Positions 41,152 through 43,856 of a DNA stretch of 43,856 nucleotides are shown piece by piece. A program made the position numbers and the translations under genes. Each line of letters begins with the position of its first letter. Position 1 is the first letter of the stretch. Location: positions 1 through 43,856 of the forward strand of contig JAVBNU010000015.1 in the NCBI GenBank assembly GCA_031551265.1. Direction: 5' to 3'. Source of the stretch: JAVBNU01 sp031551265 (GTDB lineage: Bacteria; Cyanobacteriota; Vampirovibrionia; Gastranaerophilales; Gastranaerophilaceae). The notes beneath the pieces are model-generated. The model was not told the DNA's origin. It ran no database searches and saw nothing but the letters and a program-made list of their open reading frames with translations.

Positions 41152-41505
41152 ATGAGTAAAATAAAAAAATATTGGGTTATCGAAGAATACTATCAGCATT
41201 CAAATAGTAAAAAGTTACTGGCTATATTGGATGCTAGATTGTCATATGAAAAAATAATTAATGCAGTAAAAGTATTAATGATGTCTGGCTGCGAGGGCTA
41301 TAATGGTATTTTGACAGTTAAATCTTTAAAAAATGATCATCCTCATTATCCCCATGTGTGTAGCCCGTATCCAGTAGTTATTGGCGGAGGAACTCATTAT
41401 TATAAAGCTCCTTACAGGGCATGGATAACTGAATTCAATACAGAAACAGGCGAATATATTGATATAGAACAAATGATATTGAGATATCCGCAAATAATTT
41501 TTTAA
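41152..41505 (+). CDS. Hypothetical protein, 117 residues
   Basis: Started at the ATG at 41152 (MSKIKKYWVIEEYYQ); the frame is open to 41107 upstream, and neither start has a clear ribosome binding site. A TATAAT-like box lies near 41090. The protein has a helical first half and a Gly/His/Tyr-rich middle (HPHYPHVCSPYPVVIGGGTHYYKAPYRAW). No family recognised. It converges on the large gene to its right, four bases away. Confidence 0.6.
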   Translation: MSKIKKYWVIEEYYQHSNSKKLLAILDARLSYEKIINAVKVLMMSGCEGYNGILTVKSLKNDHPHYPHVCSPYPVVIGGGTHYYKAPYRAWITEFNTETGEYIDIEQMILRYPQIIF

Positions 41506-41509
41506 TAAA

Positions 41510-43856
41510 TTATTTCATTTGGATAGCAGTGGTTATTAGATCATTTATTAAGTCATTCAATTCTTTTGTACTTATATAATAATTTTCTGTAAAAACTTTT
41601 TCTTTTAAGCTTTTTATAAAATCTATTTTTTCTACAGGTATTGTATCCTTAATATCCTCTATACATTCTCGGATTTTAAGCTCTTTTTCTGCTTTTAAAC
41701 CCTTAAGATAATGTAGGTCATCACTATTAGAAAGATGTTGGGTATATTGAGAATATTCCCATAACAAAAGATATATTGTATCTAATCCAGATATTAATGG
41801 GTTTTCCGGTTCTATATAAATCTCAAAGTTTTCAAAGAACGCATTCAAAAAGTTAGTATCTAAGTACGACGGCATAGGATAATTATTAAAAGTTGGTTCA
41901 GCATTATCATCAGGATTTACAGGATTTTCTAAGAAACTTCTACTAATTCTAATTCCAAGGTTATTCAATTGGTTATTATCTTTCAGCAAACCAATGTCAA
42001 CATATGTTAATTCCGATTGGCGTAATCCAATTAATGTTTTAATTAATCCGAGCACGTCTTTTTCATTAGTGATATCAATATTTTTAACAATTAAAGGAAA
42101 TATAATTAAAGATTTTTCTTTAATTATATTTTTTGGAAAAACAAAATCAATATTGTTCTCATTAAACCTCGTTATTGCATCAATAATATTTTTTAGAAAA
42201 GTTGCACTTCTCCTTTCATTCCAAGATTTTATGTAGTTTCTTGTCACAATTCTATTAGCTTCATTCTCAATATAAAAAAGATTGATTTCTTCCAGTTGAT
42301 TCACAAGCCTAATTTCCTTTTCGGATAGTTCGACAACATTAAAAGATGTACTTTGAGTTTCTTTAATGATATTTTCAAATATTTGTTGCATTTCAATTAG
42401 CTCATTTTTAGCGTTACCGAGATTTAACAATGCCAATTTATAACCATCTTCTTTTGCGATGATTTTACCCGATTGATTTATATAATTTCTCATAGAATAG
42501 AAATATTTATTTTGAAATGTTTCTATTCCTTCTGGCAATATTTTTTTATGAAAAGGCCTTTTCTCTCCAGGACAATATTTTTCTCCAACGTTAATTAATG
42601 CGTTATTGCGTACTTTTACAAAATCATATATAAAGGCTTGTGTTATATTTTCGTTATTTAGTTTTTTTTCTACAGCTTTAATATTGTATTCTATAAACGT
42701 TGTAATATTTGCTCTAGCTTGTACCCAAAAGTTTAGCCATTCATAAACACTTTCGAACTCATATTTAGATAAAATGGCATTAGACCATAATTGTGAAAAT
42801 TGACTATTAAATCCTATTACAATATTTTTTATAGGCATTTCCTTGTGTGAGCTATCATGGTAATTAAAACAATTTAAGCACTCTAATTCTGGCTTAATTG
42901 CATCTGCACAATAAGTTTCATATATAGGCAGAGTTTTGCATATATGTTCTATTCGCTTAACACTTTCTTCATTTGCTTTTTGCACATCTTGGGGCAATAA
43001 AATATATTCTACATGAATTACTGTTTTGTCTTGATTTTCATATAAGCTTGCAGAAAGAGTCATTTCTTTCAAGTAATTAATGATTTTATTTCGGTTTTCT
43101 TTAGCAAAAAGTGTAAAATTGTCTTGGTCTGTTAAAAACCAACAGTACATTAATTCCGATAGATTTTTTATTCCCCATTTATATTTGTCATTCCAAATAT
43201 CGTTAAATGATAAATTAGGTAGAAGATTAAGAGAAGTATCAAGATGTATCAACCAACTTATAATATTAGTTAAATTATTAAGGTCATCACATATAAAATT
43301 AGAGTTTAAATACTCATAAAGACCTTTTGCATAAAAATAGGCATCAGTTTCATTAATTTTAATTTTGTTCACATTTTGAGATAATTCATGTAGATACTTG
43401 ATGTTCTCGTTATCCGGCATTACTTTGAGAAAATCTGTTAGTGATTTTACTTCTGCATTAAATTCTTTAATTTCGCAAAAAGGATTTATTTCTATTTCAA
43501 AGAACATCAATCCGCTATGTTCGTTAGCATCATCAAAGAATGTTTTATTTCCCTGATAGTAATTAAGAACACTACCAACAAAAATGCCTTGCAATGCATT
43601 GAAAAAAAACTTGTAATCTTTACCTTGTGAATAATTCACAAGGTTTTGATAAAACTTCTCTTTATTACCTTTGATGTACTGAGGCAAAACAGAGTATAGT
43701 TTCGATGCGTACGATTCATCAACAACTTTTAATATGTTCATAAGAGTTTCACTTACATCAAAATATTCATGTAGGCGTTCAACAATGTGTTGAGATCGAA
43801 TTGGATGGAGTCCTTCAATATATATATTTTCTTCTGAAAATTTAATATAAAATTCT
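41510..43856 (-). CDS. Large unknown protein, 5' end beyond the window
   Basis: The frame stays open past the ATG at 43741 to the right edge, giving at least 781 residues with no true start in the window. The extra N-terminal part reads KFSEENIYIEGLHPIRSQH then IVERLHEYFDVSETL. The G-L-H-P-(I/V)-R-S type motif is one I associate loosely with large STAND-like NTPases of accessory regions, whose P-loop would lie upstream; this is unproven. The visible part is helical, acidic and rich in Asn and Ile, with no recognised catalytic motif and no membrane helix. Base composition is more AT-rich than the core genes, suggesting transfer. Confidence 0.75.
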   Translation of the reverse strand, partial: EFYIKFSEENIYIEGLHPIRSQHIVERLHEYFDVSETLMNILKVVDESYASKLYSVLPQYIKGNKEKFYQNLVNYSQGKDYKFFFNALQGIFVGSVLNYYQGNKTFFDDANEHSGLMFFEIEINPFCEIKEFNAEVKSLTDFLKVMPDNENIKYLHELSQNVNKIKINETDAYFYAKGLYEYLNSNFICDDLNNLTNIISWLIHLDTSLNLLPNLSFNDIWNDKYKWGIKNLSELMYCWFLTDQDNFTLFAKENRNKIINYLKEMTLSASLYENQDKTVIHVEYILLPQDVQKANEESVKRIEHICKTLPIYETYCADAIKPELECLNCFNYHDSSHKEMPIKNIVIGFNSQFSQLWSNAILSKYEFESVYEWLNFWVQARANITTFIEYNIKAVEKKLNNENITQAFIYDFVKVRNNALINVGEKYCPGEKRPFHKKILPEGIETFQNKYFYSMRNYINQSGKIIAKEDGYKLALLNLGNAKNELIEMQQIFENIIKETQSTSFNVVELSEKEIRLVNQLEEINLFYIENEANRIVTRNYIKSWNERRSATFLKNIIDAITRFNENNIDFVFPKNIIKEKSLIIFPLIVKNIDITNEKDVLGLIKTLIGLRQSELTYVDIGLLKDNNQLNNLGIRISRSFLENPVNPDDNAEPTFNNYPMPSYLDTNFLNAFFENFEIYIEPENPLISGLDTIYLLLWEYSQYTQHLSNSDDLHYLKGLKAEKELKIRECIEDIKDTIPVEKIDFIKSLKEKVFTENYYISTKELNDLINDLITTAIQMK

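Noticed and set aside
43739..43741. ATG as the true start of the large right-hand gene
   Set aside because: The frame is open upstream to the window edge with protein-like sequence, and no ribosome binding site precedes this ATG.
1..43856. CRISPR array
   Set aside because: No regularly spaced direct repeats of 20-40 bases and no cas genes were found; the repeats present are palindromic or paired.

Overview
The window is an AT-rich bacterial chromosome segment with standard stop usage (TAA, TAG and TGA all end genes), Shine-Dalgarno-led genes and many ATGA or short overlaps. Several features point to a gut or environmental relative of Cyanobacteria, most likely the Gastranaerophilales (Vampirovibrionia, 'Melainabacteria'). 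These are a DUF3326 protein and a glucan-water-dikinase-like protein (both at home in cyanobacteria and plants), an MlaE/MlaF (TGD1/TGD3-like) lipid transporter pair, and several proteins that share a short N-terminal S-F-K-(A/S) signature. The taxonomic call is an inference from reading alone.

Positions 1-1530 hold the edge of an accessory region: a RhuM-family gene running off the left end, then a non-coding stretch with the 3' half of a tRNA-Phe-like gene, a near-perfect 23-nt direct repeat and three hairpins. Positions 1531-21642 are mostly core genome: yjbQ, engB-rimO, DUF3326 and UPF0173 proteins, an HD-GYP response regulator, a PPC-domain protein with a 5'-nucleotidase-like protein, the mlaE-mlaF pair, an MFS transporter, a GWD-like dikinase, two tandem GNAT-like paralogues, an OppD/DppD-type ATPase, a methyltransferase/phosphatase-like fusion, rsmH and an ftsL-like gene. 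The fusion gene is enclosed by a symmetric pair of 162-bp inverted repeats, each with a small palindrome outside it. Short palindromes of one family recur in four intergenic gaps.

A tRNA-Val(GAC) gene at 21919-21991 is followed by accessory DNA that reaches the right edge. The first module (22245-29781) has a large serine recombinase, DUF2924, DUF4268 and small unknown proteins on one strand, and a ParB-methyltransferase, DUF5681 and large terminase on the other, with no capsid, portal or tail genes. The second module (29824-37592) starts with an XRE repressor-like gene and a divergent promoter. It continues with an unknown protein plus a WYL regulator, four tandem NUMOD4-HNH endonuclease-like paralogues, a WG-repeat protein fused to only the N-terminal GTPase half of FtsZ, an exported protein and a membrane-anchored YopX-like protein. 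Two copies of a palindrome with compensating base changes precede the HNH genes. This second module is the best candidate for an undescribed system: a controlled cassette whose FtsZ-like half-protein could interfere with cell division.

The right end (37691-43856) carries a PAPS-reductase-like PP-loop protein, an exported SNase-like plus phospholipase-D protein, a small zinc-ribbon protein, a small unknown protein, and a large unknown protein whose 5' end lies beyond the window.
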